NCBI GenBank assembly: GCA_964448285.1
Contig: CAYUWG010000060.1
Coordinates: 1-22,242 of the forward strand
Direction: 5' to 3'
Source of the DNA: CAYUWG01 sp964448285
GTDB taxonomy: Bacteria > Bacteroidota > Ignavibacteria > SZUA-365
Length of the DNA stretch: 22,242 nucleotides
Shown here piece after piece: positions 15,516 to 22,242 of this stretch. The first letter of the stretch is position 1, and each line of letters begins with the position of its first letter. Below the pieces are notes generated by a model. It had not been told where the DNA came from. It did no database searches and was given only the letters and a program-made list of their open reading frames with translations. The position numbers and the translations under genes were made by a program.

Positions 15516-16034
15516 ATGGCAACCGTAAAAGAAATCAAGGATGGTATTTCCAAATTGGAGAAGACCATCTCCCTCCGCCAGATCGCATTGCGCAGTGGGA
15601 TAAATTACATCACACTCCGCAACATTAAACTTGGCAAATCCTCTCGTGTGACCGACGGCGTAGCAAAACGCTTTAAGAACTTTACAACCGCGTTCGACCC
15701 TGCAGCCGAAAGTCTGAATCCCGTTCGTCGCGGACGTAAGCCGAAAGCTGCTGCAAAGGCCGCACCGGCCCCTAAAGCAACACCGGCACCGAAGGCGACA
15801 CCAGCACCGAAAGCCGCTCCGGCACCAAAAGCCAAGCGCAGAAGAAGACTTGGACGTCCACGCGTCACACCTTCACCAGCACCGGCACCGACGGTATCGT
15901 CAACGCGATCGCCGCTTCTGGATTCACAGAAGCTTGCCGCCGAGATTCTCGAAACTCAGGCACGCTTGGACTACCTGAAGGTTCTTCAGAAAGCACAGCA
16001 GGATTATTTCCGTTTGATCGGAAACAAGGGTTGA
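15516..16034 (+). CDS. HTH plus AT-hook chromatin-like protein
   Basis: 172 residues, very basic in the middle. Residues 1-58 look like a small helix-turn-helix (SLRQIALRSGINYITLRNI). Then come RRGRKPK (71-77) and RRLGRPR (110-116), both AT-hook-like minor-groove binders, separated by a PAPKA(T/A) tail of four 6-residue repeats. A leucine-patterned C-terminal helix (about 138-167) could form a coiled coil and dimerise. The tail resembles histone H1-like bacterial proteins. The likely role is DNA binding or nucleoid organisation; no specific target can be read. AAGGA precedes the ATG by 7 bases. It lies 37 bases upstream of clpX on the same strand, so the two are probably co-transcribed. Function is inferred from motifs only. 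Confidence 0.8.
   Translation: MATVKEIKDGISKLEKTISLRQIALRSGINYITLRNIKLGKSSRVTDGVAKRFKNFTTAFDPAAESLNPVRRGRKPKAAAKAAPAPKATPAPKATPAPKAAPAPKAKRRRRLGRPRVTPSPAPAPTVSSTRSPLLDSQKLAAEILETQARLDYLKVLQKAQQDYFRLIGNKG
15762..15833 (+). repeat. four 18-base in-frame repeats (PAPKAT-type)
   Basis: Units at 15762, 15780, 15798 and 15816, each encoding A/T-PAPKA. They are similar but not identical at wobble positions, so this is not a very recent expansion. Copy number could vary by slippage without breaking the frame. Confidence 0.8.
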
Positions 16035-16071
16035 AATTTCTCCACGTCTCAAGAAAATATCCGTTTCATAG

Positions 16072-17319
16072 ATGAGTTACACCCGTCAGGATAATATCAA
16101 ATGTTCGTTTTGCGGGCGTTCCTCGAAAGAGGTCGAGAGCATTATTGCCGGCCCCGGCGCCTATATCTGCAATAACTGTGTCTTCAGTTCAGTCGATATT
16201 CTCAAGAATAACGGTGCAGCCATACAGACTCGGAAGTCGAAGAACAATAAACTCCTCACACCAACACAGGTTAAAAAACAGTTGGATGAGTATGTGATCG
16301 GTCAGGAAGCCGCAAAGAAAGCACTCGCGGTTGCAGTGTACAACCACTACAAACGCATTGACTCCAAGCACTTCCTCACTGATGACGTCGAAATCGAAAA
16401 GAGTAATATCCTTCTTGTCGGCCCGACCGGAACCGGAAAAACACTCCTTGCAAGAACGCTTGCACGCATTCTCGACGTACCCTTCGCCATCGCTGATGCT
16501 ACAACATTAACCGAAGCGGGGTACGTCGGGGATGACGTTGAAACGATTCTCGTACATCTTCTCCAGAACGCGGAATACAACGTTCAACGCGCCGAACGCG
16601 GCATCATATACATCGATGAGATCGACAAGATTGCACGGAAAAGCGAGAACGTTTCTATTACGCGGGATGTCTCCGGAGAGGGCGTGCAGCAAGCGCTGTT
16701 GAAGATTCTCGAAGGCTCCACGGTCGGCGTACCACCGAAAGGAGGACGCAAGCATCCCGAACAGCCGTTGATTAACCTGAACACGAAGGATATTCTATTC
16801 ATCTGTGGAGGCGCGTTTGTCGGACTCGACGATATAATCAAACGGCGCGTCGGTAAGAATCCCATCGGCTTCGGTTCGGATTACGGCTCGAAGCCGAACG
16901 AGCAGGAGTACATCCTCACACAACTGGAACCCGACGACCTGATGAAATTCGGATTGATTCCGGAACTCATAGGAAGGCTTCCTGTCACTTCGGTTCTCCA
17001 TCCCATCTCGCACGATGGTTTGATGAGTATTCTTACACAGCCGAAAAACGCCATTGTCAAACAGTACAAGAAATTGTTCGACATGGAAGGTGTTTCGCTG
17101 GAGTATGAGCAGGAAGCGCTCGAAGCAGTCGTACGAAAGGCGAGCGAGCGAGGCACAGGCGCGCGCGCACTTCGTTCGATCCTTGAGAAAGCGATGATGG
17201 ACATTATGTATAAGCTGCCATCGATGAGCAACGTCTCGCGGTGCTATGTCACGCGTGAGACTATCGAAACCGGCGCCGATCCGGTCTATACGCTCAAGGA
17301 GCAAAAGAAAACTGCCTGA
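16072..17319 (+). CDS. clpX: ATP-dependent protease ATPase subunit ClpX
   Basis: 415 residues, the usual length. It unfolds tagged proteins and feeds them to ClpP in the cytoplasm. N-terminal C4 zinc domain with C11, C14, C33 and C36; Walker A GPTGTGKT (117-124); pore loop GYVGDD (150-155); Walker B IIYIDEID (178-185); the GGRKHP RKH-loop region; the IGF loop (in NPIGFGSD) that docks ClpP; and a C-terminal small domain with ERGTGARALRSI (sensor 2). Everything needed is present. clpP is not adjacent, unlike the tig-clpP-clpX order of many bacteria; here an AT-hook gene precedes it instead. A strong terminator follows. Confidence 0.97.
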   Translation: MSYTRQDNIKCSFCGRSSKEVESIIAGPGAYICNNCVFSSVDILKNNGAAIQTRKSKNNKLLTPTQVKKQLDEYVIGQEAAKKALAVAVYNHYKRIDSKHFLTDDVEIEKSNILLVGPTGTGKTLLARTLARILDVPFAIADATTLTEAGYVGDDVETILVHLLQNAEYNVQRAERGIIYIDEIDKIARKSENVSITRDVSGEGVQQALLKILEGSTVGVPPKGGRKHPEQPLINLNTKDILFICGGAFVGLDDIIKRRVGKNPIGFGSDYGSKPNEQEYILTQLEPDDLMKFGLIPELIGRLPVTSVLHPISHDGLMSILTQPKNAIVKQYKKLFDMEGVSLEYEQEALEAVVRKASERGTGARALRSILEKAMMDIMYKLPSMSNVSRCYVTRETIETGADPVYTLKEQKKTA

Positions 17320-17334
17320 GAAGGAATGTATCGG

Positions 17335-17368
17335 AAAAAAGCCATCGCAGTGCGATGGCTTTTTTTTT
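17335..17368. terminator. bidirectional intrinsic terminator
   Basis: GCCATCGCA / TGCGATGGC inverted repeat at 17341-17359, with six A on the left and nine T on the right. It serves both clpX (+) and the convergent helicase operon (-). Confidence 0.95.
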
Positions 17369-17395
17369 GCGAAAGACTGAGATTTCGGTTTATGT

Positions 17396-18832
17396 CTATG
17401 ACCTTCTGCCGCCGTGACGTGGCTTCCGCTTTTGGAATGACCCCTGTGATCGCTCCTTTATCGTGACATCAGGTTGAAACAGCGGTTCGTGAAGTCCCTG
17501 CATATACACGTGGTTCAAAATGAATGATATGAGAGGAATGGCGTCTTCGTCTCCGGATAGCTCTCGCGCTAACGAGGAAAATCGCTTCATGCTTTCCTGT
17601 TCGATCATCGATAATCCGCTCATATGCGATTCGAGTTGTACGATCAAGCGTTCTTTCAGCCGCTCGATAACCTGTTCTTCCGAGGGGAGGTCGTGTTTTT
17701 CTATATCGAATTTGTATTGCCGCGCTATCCCGAGCAGTCGTTGTTCTTCGATGAGTTCGCACAATGTTATTGCAATCCCGGTTTTTCCCGCACGCGCAGT
17801 TCTGCCCGAACGATGCACGTACACCTCCGTGTGTTCGGGAATGTCATAGAGAAAGACGTAACTCAAATCGCTGATGTCTATTCCACGTGCCGCGATATCC
17901 GTTGCGACGAGAAAACGCAGCGAGCCGTCACGAAGCATTTGCATCGTCTGTTCTCGTTTACTCTGCGAAAGGTCACCCGTAATCGGAAGAGCGTCGTAAC
18001 CATGATTCTTCAACGCTTCGGACAAATACTCAACCGTGCTTTTCGTATTGCAGAAGATGATTGCCGAATCCGGATTTTCAAATTCGATCAGGCGAATGAG
18101 CATACGATCTTTTTGCAGCGTCGGCACGATGTAGTACCGATGCTCTAATTCGGAAACGGATTGCGTGCCTTTCGAGAGACTGAGCCTTTCAGGATCGTTT
18201 AAGAATTCACGGGAGAGCTGTTCGACGTGATAGGGGATTGTCGCAGAGAACAGGTAGGTATGACGCTCGTCGGGGAGCTGTCGCTTCAGCTTTTTCATTG
18301 ATGGATAGAAACCCATCGAGAGCATTTCATCCGCTTCATCTAAAATGAGATACTCGACGCGCTGCACGGAAAACGTTCCGCGATAGACGTGGTCGATAAT
18401 GCGTCCCGGCGTGCCGACGACTATCTGCGCACCGTTGCGGAGCGCCTGTGTCTGGGTGCCGTATCCTACGCCGCCGTAGAGCAGCGCAGACCGTACGCTC
18501 GTCGCTGCGCTCAATTCCGTAAGAACGCTGTACACCTGACGGGCAAGCTCTCGCGTCGGTACGAGGATGAGCGCCTGACACCACAGGTTCTCCGGGTTGA
18601 CGAGTTGAAGCAGCGGGATCAGAAACGCGCCGGTTTTCCCGCTCCCCGTGCGCGCTTGAATGGTCATGTCCCGACCCTCGAGAATATAGGGAATCGCTTT
18701 ACGCTGAACGGGCATCAGCGACGGCCATTGCAGGCGCTCGACCGTTGCCCTCAGGTTCTCCGGCAGATCATCGAGCGTATAGTCGGGCAGTGGATTTTCG
18801 GGTTCGAATAAAATGGTTTCCTGTTCTGTCAT
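17396..18832 (-). CDS. DEAD-box ATP-dependent RNA helicase
   Basis: 478 residues. It unwinds RNA duplexes using ATP, in ribosome assembly, mRNA turnover or cold adaptation. Motifs in order: Q motif (Q43), I ARTGSGKT (60-67), Ia PTRELARQV (92-100), GG, TPGRIID (141-147), II DEAD (165-168), III SAT (196-198), IV IIFCNTK, V ATDIAARGID, VI HRSGRTARAG. After the two RecA domains comes a helical extension of about 110 residues ending in a basic tail (KRKPRHGGRRS) that should add RNA binding. This fits the DeaD/CshA-type group but not a precise member, so no symbol is given. It begins 48 bases after the reductase gene on the same strand, so read-through is possible. Confidence 0.95.
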   Translation of the reverse strand: MTEQETILFEPENPLPDYTLDDLPENLRATVERLQWPSLMPVQRKAIPYILEGRDMTIQARTGSGKTGAFLIPLLQLVNPENLWCQALILVPTRELARQVYSVLTELSAATSVRSALLYGGVGYGTQTQALRNGAQIVVGTPGRIIDHVYRGTFSVQRVEYLILDEADEMLSMGFYPSMKKLKRQLPDERHTYLFSATIPYHVEQLSREFLNDPERLSLSKGTQSVSELEHRYYIVPTLQKDRMLIRLIEFENPDSAIIFCNTKSTVEYLSEALKNHGYDALPITGDLSQSKREQTMQMLRDGSLRFLVATDIAARGIDISDLSYVFLYDIPEHTEVYVHRSGRTARAGKTGIAITLCELIEEQRLLGIARQYKFDIEKHDLPSEEQVIERLKERLIVQLESHMSGLSMIEQESMKRFSSLARELSGDEDAIPLISFILNHVYMQGLHEPLFQPDVTIKERSQGSFQKRKPRHGGRRS

Positions 18833-18880
18833 CTTCTCTCTATTGTCACTTCACACTCGTCAATATAGACAATCGCGTCA

Positions 18881-19765
18881 TCATGTGCGGGCGTTATGGA
18901 CTGAGGCGAGACCGTCGTCGAGCGATGTGAAGGCCACGCCCGTCGCAGCAACGACTTTGTCGGTATTCAACGTCGTGTCGTCAATCGATCCGAAGCGCTC
19001 ATCGCGTTGCAATCGTGTGGGAATGATCGAGGATGCGTCAAATCCATAGACCGTCGCAACGTGCTTGCCGATCTCGTATCGTGAGTAGCGTTGCGGTCCG
19101 CCGATGTGATAGGTACCGAATGGTTGGTCGGAATCAAGGAGCCGATGAACACATCGCGCGACGTCCACGGCGTAAAGCGGATTGCGAAACTGGTTCGTGT
19201 AAAGTTCGAGCTGCCTCCTCTCCCGAAATCCATCGACCGTCCATCGGAGGAACGAGCCGGGATGATTTCCGTGCAGGCCGAACATCAATGCCGTGCGAAG
19301 GATGTAGTGATGCGGCACGATACTGCGAACGCGTTCCTCTGCAATCGCTTTCGTTTCCCCATACCAGCTTGCCGGACTGGGTGGATCCATTTCGAAGTAT
19401 GGAGCTTTGCTGCCATCGAAAACGAGATCCGTCGAGATGAAAATGAAGGGGATGCGCCTCTCCAATGCCTCGAGCGAAAGTGCATCCGTTCCTTCGACAT
19501 TGACACTGAATGCCTTCTCACGATTCTCGTCGCACGCTTTCGCGCTCGCCATTGCAGCGCAGTGAATGATCGCATTGCAATTCCCCGGTATCGATGCAAC
19601 GCCTGCTTGTGGACTCTCGAGATCGAGTTGATGCCATCCGGCACAGGATGCATCGAACGGGGAGCTTCGATGCGCTGAACCGACAACGAAGTCACCGCGT
19701 GTTGAAAACCATCGCGCGAGATTCCATCCAAGAAAACCAGTTGCGCCGGTGATGAAAAGGTTCAT
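18881..19765 (-). CDS. RmlD-like NAD(P)-dependent sugar reductase/epimerase (extended SDR)
   Basis: 294 residues. The Rossmann start GATGFLG (7-13) binds NAD(P). HCAA at 68-71, the STDLVFDG stretch (T112) and the YGETK catalytic pair Y135/K139 place it in the RmlD/dTDP-4-dehydrorhamnose reductase branch. The C-terminal half (NPLYAVDVARCV, GTYHIGGP) fits substrate binding in that group. No rmlA, B or C neighbours are present, so the sugar nucleotide is uncertain, and a role outside dTDP-rhamnose is possible. Upstream is the helicase in transcription order reversed: this gene is first and the helicase second, 48 bases apart. Confidence 0.85.
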   Translation of the reverse strand: MNLFITGATGFLGWNLARWFSTRGDFVVGSAHRSSPFDASCAGWHQLDLESPQAGVASIPGNCNAIIHCAAMASAKACDENREKAFSVNVEGTDALSLEALERRIPFIFISTDLVFDGSKAPYFEMDPPSPASWYGETKAIAEERVRSIVPHHYILRTALMFGLHGNHPGSFLRWTVDGFRERRQLELYTNQFRNPLYAVDVARCVHRLLDSDQPFGTYHIGGPQRYSRYEIGKHVATVYGFDASSIIPTRLQRDERFGSIDDTTLNTDKVVAATGVAFTSLDDGLASVHNART

Positions 19766-19897
19766 AACGGAAACTACTGAAAGAGTGAACGTGAAGGCGA
19801 CTGGCCGCTTACCGGCTTTTCACCGCGTAAATAAAACCTGACACTCTACATCATGTCGGGCTTCGATAGCTACGACGATCTATTCGCAAAGCTGTCT

Positions 19898-19950
19898 CCC
19901 GCTCTCGGGGGATGATCGCGATTGTCCCCCGCTGGCGGGGGATTAAGGGG
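19898..19950. repeat. CCC/GGG hairpin repeat pair
   Basis: Two successive related elements: CCCG-CTCT-CGGG (19898-19909), and CCCCCGC-TG-GCGGGGG (19926-19941) followed by ATTAAGGGGGTGG. Both are preceded by GTC or TGTC. Elements of this look recur between genes in many FCB and other environmental genomes. They lie downstream of the SIMPL gene and upstream of the reductase gene; a terminator role is possible but no T run is present. Confidence 0.65.
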
Positions 19951-19993
19951 GTGGACAGAACCCGTGACGGAGACTCATCCCCGGCGGAGTCCC

Positions 19994-20719
19994 TTACCGA
20001 ATCTGAAAGTTCGCGTTCACGACGGCGGTGATTTGCTTCTCGATCGAGCTGACGTCGTTCATGCCGTAGTCAGAGATCTCGACGGAGAGTTTCGGTGTGA
20101 TTTGTAATACACCCATGCGCGCGCTTCGAAGGGGCCCAAGAGAACGTCCGGTTGCATCGGCAATTTTCTTTGCGCGTTGTTGCGCATCCTTCGCGGCTTC
20201 CGCCTGCACCTGGATTTTCATTCCGGCAAGTTTCGAGAAATGATACTCCGGCGGTTCGACATTGAAGAAGACGCCCTTCTCGATGACGGATGCGATATCG
20301 AGAGAAAGCTTTTCGATCTTCTTCACATCGTTCGAGACGATCTCCATGCGCTGGCTGTACACGTGCCCGCGAATCGTCGTTTGTTGTCCGTCGCTCGAGT
20401 AATTGTACACAGGATAATTCGTGACGGTGAAGAACTTCACCTGATCCGACGGGAAGCCTTGCGACTTCAGATATTCGAGAAGAATCGGCTTCTGCGTTGT
20501 GAGCGAGCGGTACGCTGTCTCAGCGGTGTATGCTTCCACGGAGATGGAACCGCGAAGAATACCGATATCGGAAACGATGTCCTTCTTGGCGGAACCCGTG
20601 ACGCTGATCGTTTGGTCGGCGCTGCGCGCATCGCTCCAGAACCACGTGAAGATTCCGACTCCCAGAACGAACGCAAGTCCGATGATGATCGAAGGGAAGA
20701 AAAAATCATTGTCTCGCAT
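19994..20719 (-). CDS. SIMPL-domain (DUF541) membrane-anchored protein
   Basis: 241 residues. A single hydrophobic segment (about 9-28) anchors the N-terminus, leaving the rest outside the cytoplasm. ISVTGSAKKDIVSD opens the SIMPL/DUF541 domain, with the typical RGSISVEAYTAETAY stretch, LLEYLKSQGFPSDQVKF, and the late AAKDAQQRAKKIADATG helix. SIMPL proteins (YggE/BP26-type) are periplasmic or surface proteins whose biochemical role is unsettled; some are linked to oxidative stress. TGAGG precedes the start. It lies 43 bases downstream of the aldo/keto reductase on the same strand, so the two probably form an operon. Confidence 0.9.
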   Translation of the reverse strand: MRDNDFFFPSIIIGLAFVLGVGIFTWFWSDARSADQTISVTGSAKKDIVSDIGILRGSISVEAYTAETAYRSLTTQKPILLEYLKSQGFPSDQVKFFTVTNYPVYNYSSDGQQTTIRGHVYSQRMEIVSNDVKKIEKLSLDIASVIEKGVFFNVEPPEYHFSKLAGMKIQVQAEAAKDAQQRAKKIADATGRSLGPLRSARMGVLQITPKLSVEISDYGMNDVSSIEKQITAVVNANFQIR

Positions 20720-20762
20720 AATGCCTCATGTGTTGGTTGGTGTCATCCGTGCTGCAATCTAC

Positions 20763-21719
20763 TCACCACGAGTATTTGAACCATGCAACTTCGCGATGGG
20801 ACGGTTCCGTCTTTTCCTCCAGCTCCTTCATTTCCTTCGCGCTCATCGGTGTGAAGTCGCACGCGATGCGAATGTTTTCTTCGAGTTGCTTGATGGAATC
20901 GATGCCGATGATGACGGTACTGACCGGCAGCGTGAGAACGTAGCGCATGGCTTGCTCCATCGTGAGGCCTGCCTCGAAGATGCGTCCGCGAGCGGGGATT
21001 TTCATTCCGATGACGCCAAGCTTTTTCTCCACGGCAACGGGCAGCAGGTGCTCGATGAATGAATTGTGGTGCCTGTCCGCCGCGTTCAGCGCCATGAGGA
21101 TCGTATCGAAATCGAATCGCTTCAAACCTTCGGCGAGGACGTGCGGGTCGCGGTGCCCCGTGATGCCGATGAAGCGCGTGACTTTTTCCTCCTTCGCTTT
21201 CATCATGGCTTTCATTACGCCGTCGTCGGCGAACATCTCGTCGAGGTCGCGGCTCATGCGGACATTGTGTACCTGCCAGCAATCGATATGGTCGGTCTGA
21301 AGGTTTTCGAGGCTTCGTTCGAGGTGGCGCATAGCGCCATCGTAGGAACGGTCGTGGGTCTTCGTTGCGAGGTACACTTCCTTGCGTCGAGACTTCATCA
21401 CGCGCCCGATGTACGTTTCGCTCTGGCCCCGCCCGTAGAGCGCCGCCGTGTCGATGTAGTTCACACCGAGGTCGAGTGCGCGGTTGATGATCGCATCCGC
21501 TTCGTCCTCCATTCCGGATTCTTCGAGCGTGGATTGGCCGCCGAGTGAAAAGAGCGGAACGGAATAGCCTGTGCGACCGAGTGGACGTGTCGGCATGACG
21601 TCCGGTTTGACGCGAAGGAACGCATCGTTCAACTCGCCTCCGTGAAGTGCGACCTCCAATCCTGCGATGGATGCAAGTCCGGTTGTGAGGAATGTTCGAC
21701 GAGTGATTTTATCAGACAT
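20763..21719 (-). CDS. Tat-exported aldo/keto reductase
   Basis: 318 residues. The N-terminus ITRRTFLTTG (R7-R8) followed by a hydrophobic stretch is a twin-arginine signal, so the enzyme should fold with its NAD(P)H in the cytoplasm and then be exported. The aldo/keto reductase barrel starts at about 45. The catalytic tetrad is complete: D90 (YIDTA), Y95 (LYG), K120 (ATKT) and H151 (WQVHN). The late GIDSIKQLEENI segment fits the cofactor-binding end of the barrel. Substrate is unknown. AGGAGA lies 6 bases before the ATG. It is first in a likely two-gene operon with the SIMPL protein. An exported NAD(P)-type enzyme is odd because the periplasm is thought to lack free cofactor. Confidence 0.92.
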   Translation of the reverse strand: MSDKITRRTFLTTGLASIAGLEVALHGGELNDAFLRVKPDVMPTRPLGRTGYSVPLFSLGGQSTLEESGMEDEADAIINRALDLGVNYIDTAALYGRGQSETYIGRVMKSRRKEVYLATKTHDRSYDGAMRHLERSLENLQTDHIDCWQVHNVRMSRDLDEMFADDGVMKAMMKAKEEKVTRFIGITGHRDPHVLAEGLKRFDFDTILMALNAADRHHNSFIEHLLPVAVEKKLGVIGMKIPARGRIFEAGLTMEQAMRYVLTLPVSTVIIGIDSIKQLEENIRIACDFTPMSAKEMKELEEKTEPSHREVAWFKYSW

Positions 21720-21743
21720 AGGGCATCTCCTCTTTTTCTCTCC

Positions 21744-21774
21744 AAAACCTACGAGAAGCTTTCGGTTGAATCAA
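21744..21774 (-). promoter_or_regulatory. candidate Bacteroidetes-type promoter for the aldo/keto reductase operon
   Basis: On the minus strand TTG (complement of 21772-21774), 20 bases, then TAGGTTTT (complement of 21744-21751), one mismatch from TAnnTTTG. The leader would be about 20 bases with the AGGAGA in it. Confidence 0.45.
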
Positions 21775-21821
21775 GGTGGAATTGGGTGGAACCCAATGAG
21801 GCCCTGAGGCAAGGAACTACA

Positions 21822-21852
21822 TTGCATTCAAAGACAAGCGCACGTACTTTGG
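21822..21852 (+). promoter_or_regulatory. candidate Bacteroidetes-type promoter for the right-end lipoprotein
   Basis: TTG at 21822-21824, 20 bases, then TACTTTGG at 21845-21852, one mismatch from TAnnTTTG. Leader about 45 bases, carrying GGAGG at 21895-21899. Confidence 0.4.
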
Positions 21853-21904
21853 AGCACGTTCAATCACACTCAGCGGCGACTGGGTGCATAAAACGGAGGT
21901 TCAA

Positions 21905-22242
21905 ATGACGTATCGTACTCTACAAAAGGCATCGGTTTTGCGCGTTGCTCTTGTCTTCGTCATTGCCGGACTGATCATTGGAGGAAATGCGTGCGAAGAA
22001 ACGGTAATCAAACCCGCTCCCACCGTCGTTGACAGCACAACCCACTCGTGGAGGTTTGAAGTGGACAGTTTAGGCGGTTACCTGAGTACGGTTCGGGGGA
22101 TAGCGGCATTCAGCGAAAAGAATGCTTGGATTACCGGGACATTTTACATCTATCCCGACTCGAACGACCCGAGCAAGCGCGACCTGTATAACCTCGCACA
22201 CTGGGATGGGAATCGCTGGACATTGAAGCAATTTCCGAGACC
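21905..22242 (+). CDS. lipoprotein, 5' end only
   Basis: The frame runs open from ATG 21905 to the window edge (112 complete codons), with GGAGG 5 bases before the start. A hydrophobic stretch leads to IIGGNAC, a plausible lipobox with C30 lipidated. Then come HSWRFEVDSLG, a STVRGIAAFSEKNAWITGTF segment and a YNLAHWDGNRWTLKQF segment. The pattern of short 'event-Trp-Gly' and 'HWDG..W' blades recalls a beta-propeller-like family of FCB lipoproteins that is usually annotated as hypothetical. I cannot name a function, and the size is unknown because the 3' end lies outside. Confidence 0.8.
   Translation, partial: MTYRTLQKASVLRVALVFVIAGLIIGGNACEETVIKPAPTVVDSTTHSWRFEVDSLGGYLSTVRGIAAFSEKNAWITGTFYIYPDSNDPSKRDLYNLAHWDGNRWTLKQFPR

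Noticed and set aside
21642..21908. Plus-strand open frame of 88 codons at the right end
   Set aside because: It lies antisense to the aldo/keto reductase start and over the intergenic region; the true gene begins at 21905 in a different frame with GGAGG.

Overview
This window looks like a chromosomal segment of an uncultured member of the Bacteroidota/Chlorobiota (FCB) side of the tree, most plausibly an Ignavibacteria- or Kapabacteria-like lineage. Four signs support this: two proteins end in type IX secretion (Por/T9SS type A) sorting domains; a very long TPR-type sensor kinase is paired with a NarL-type regulator; several genes are preceded by promoter candidates of the Bacteroidetes form (TTG or TTTG, then 19-20 bases, then TAnnTTTG); and the intergenic spaces hold short dispersed hairpin repeats. 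The lineage call is inference, because no rRNA or other phylogenetic marker is present. No CRISPR array, phage, transposase or tRNA gene was seen.

Layout. 1-4812 (+): the 3' end of an SBBP-repeat T9SS cargo gene, then a two-component pair (TPR histidine kinase and LuxR-type regulator, 3 bases apart). 4813-5167: a spacer with two hairpin repeats. 5168-6730 (+): a double-length ThyX-like flavin-dependent thymidylate synthase. 6731-7857: an AT-richer island with a third hairpin repeat, an unrecognised lipoprotein gene (-), and a 91-bp array of 13 heptamers that runs into the start codon of the next gene. 7858-9174 (+): an orphan RnfC/PduS-like iron-sulfur flavoprotein. 9244-11599 (-): a probable operon of a decaheme-class cytochrome c lipoprotein and a double-rhodanese lipoprotein, ended by a bidirectional terminator. 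11908-12007 (+): the SRP 4.5S RNA gene, packed 3 bases from the end of a VWA/T9SS protein gene (-). 13720-15423 (+): gamma-glutamyltranspeptidase. 15516-17319 (+): a small HTH/AT-hook chromatin-like protein and clpX. 17396-19765 (-): a DEAD-box RNA helicase and an RmlD-like NAD(P) sugar reductase/epimerase. 19994-21719 (-): a SIMPL-domain membrane-anchored protein and a Tat-exported aldo/keto reductase. 21905-22242 (+): the 5' end of a lipoprotein gene cut by the window edge.

How they work together. Most of the window is housekeeping (ThyX, SRP RNA, ClpX, helicase) mixed with envelope functions: secreted T9SS cargo, exported GGT, Tat AKR and lipoproteins. The most functionally suggestive group is the multiheme cytochrome/rhodanese lipoprotein pair, which would put electron transfer and sulfur (or selenium/tellurium) chemistry on the outside of a membrane. 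The most informative non-coding signals are the recurrent promoter grammar, the three-member hairpin family whose arms change together around a constant core, and the heptamer array that replaces the ribosome-binding region of the PduS-like gene.
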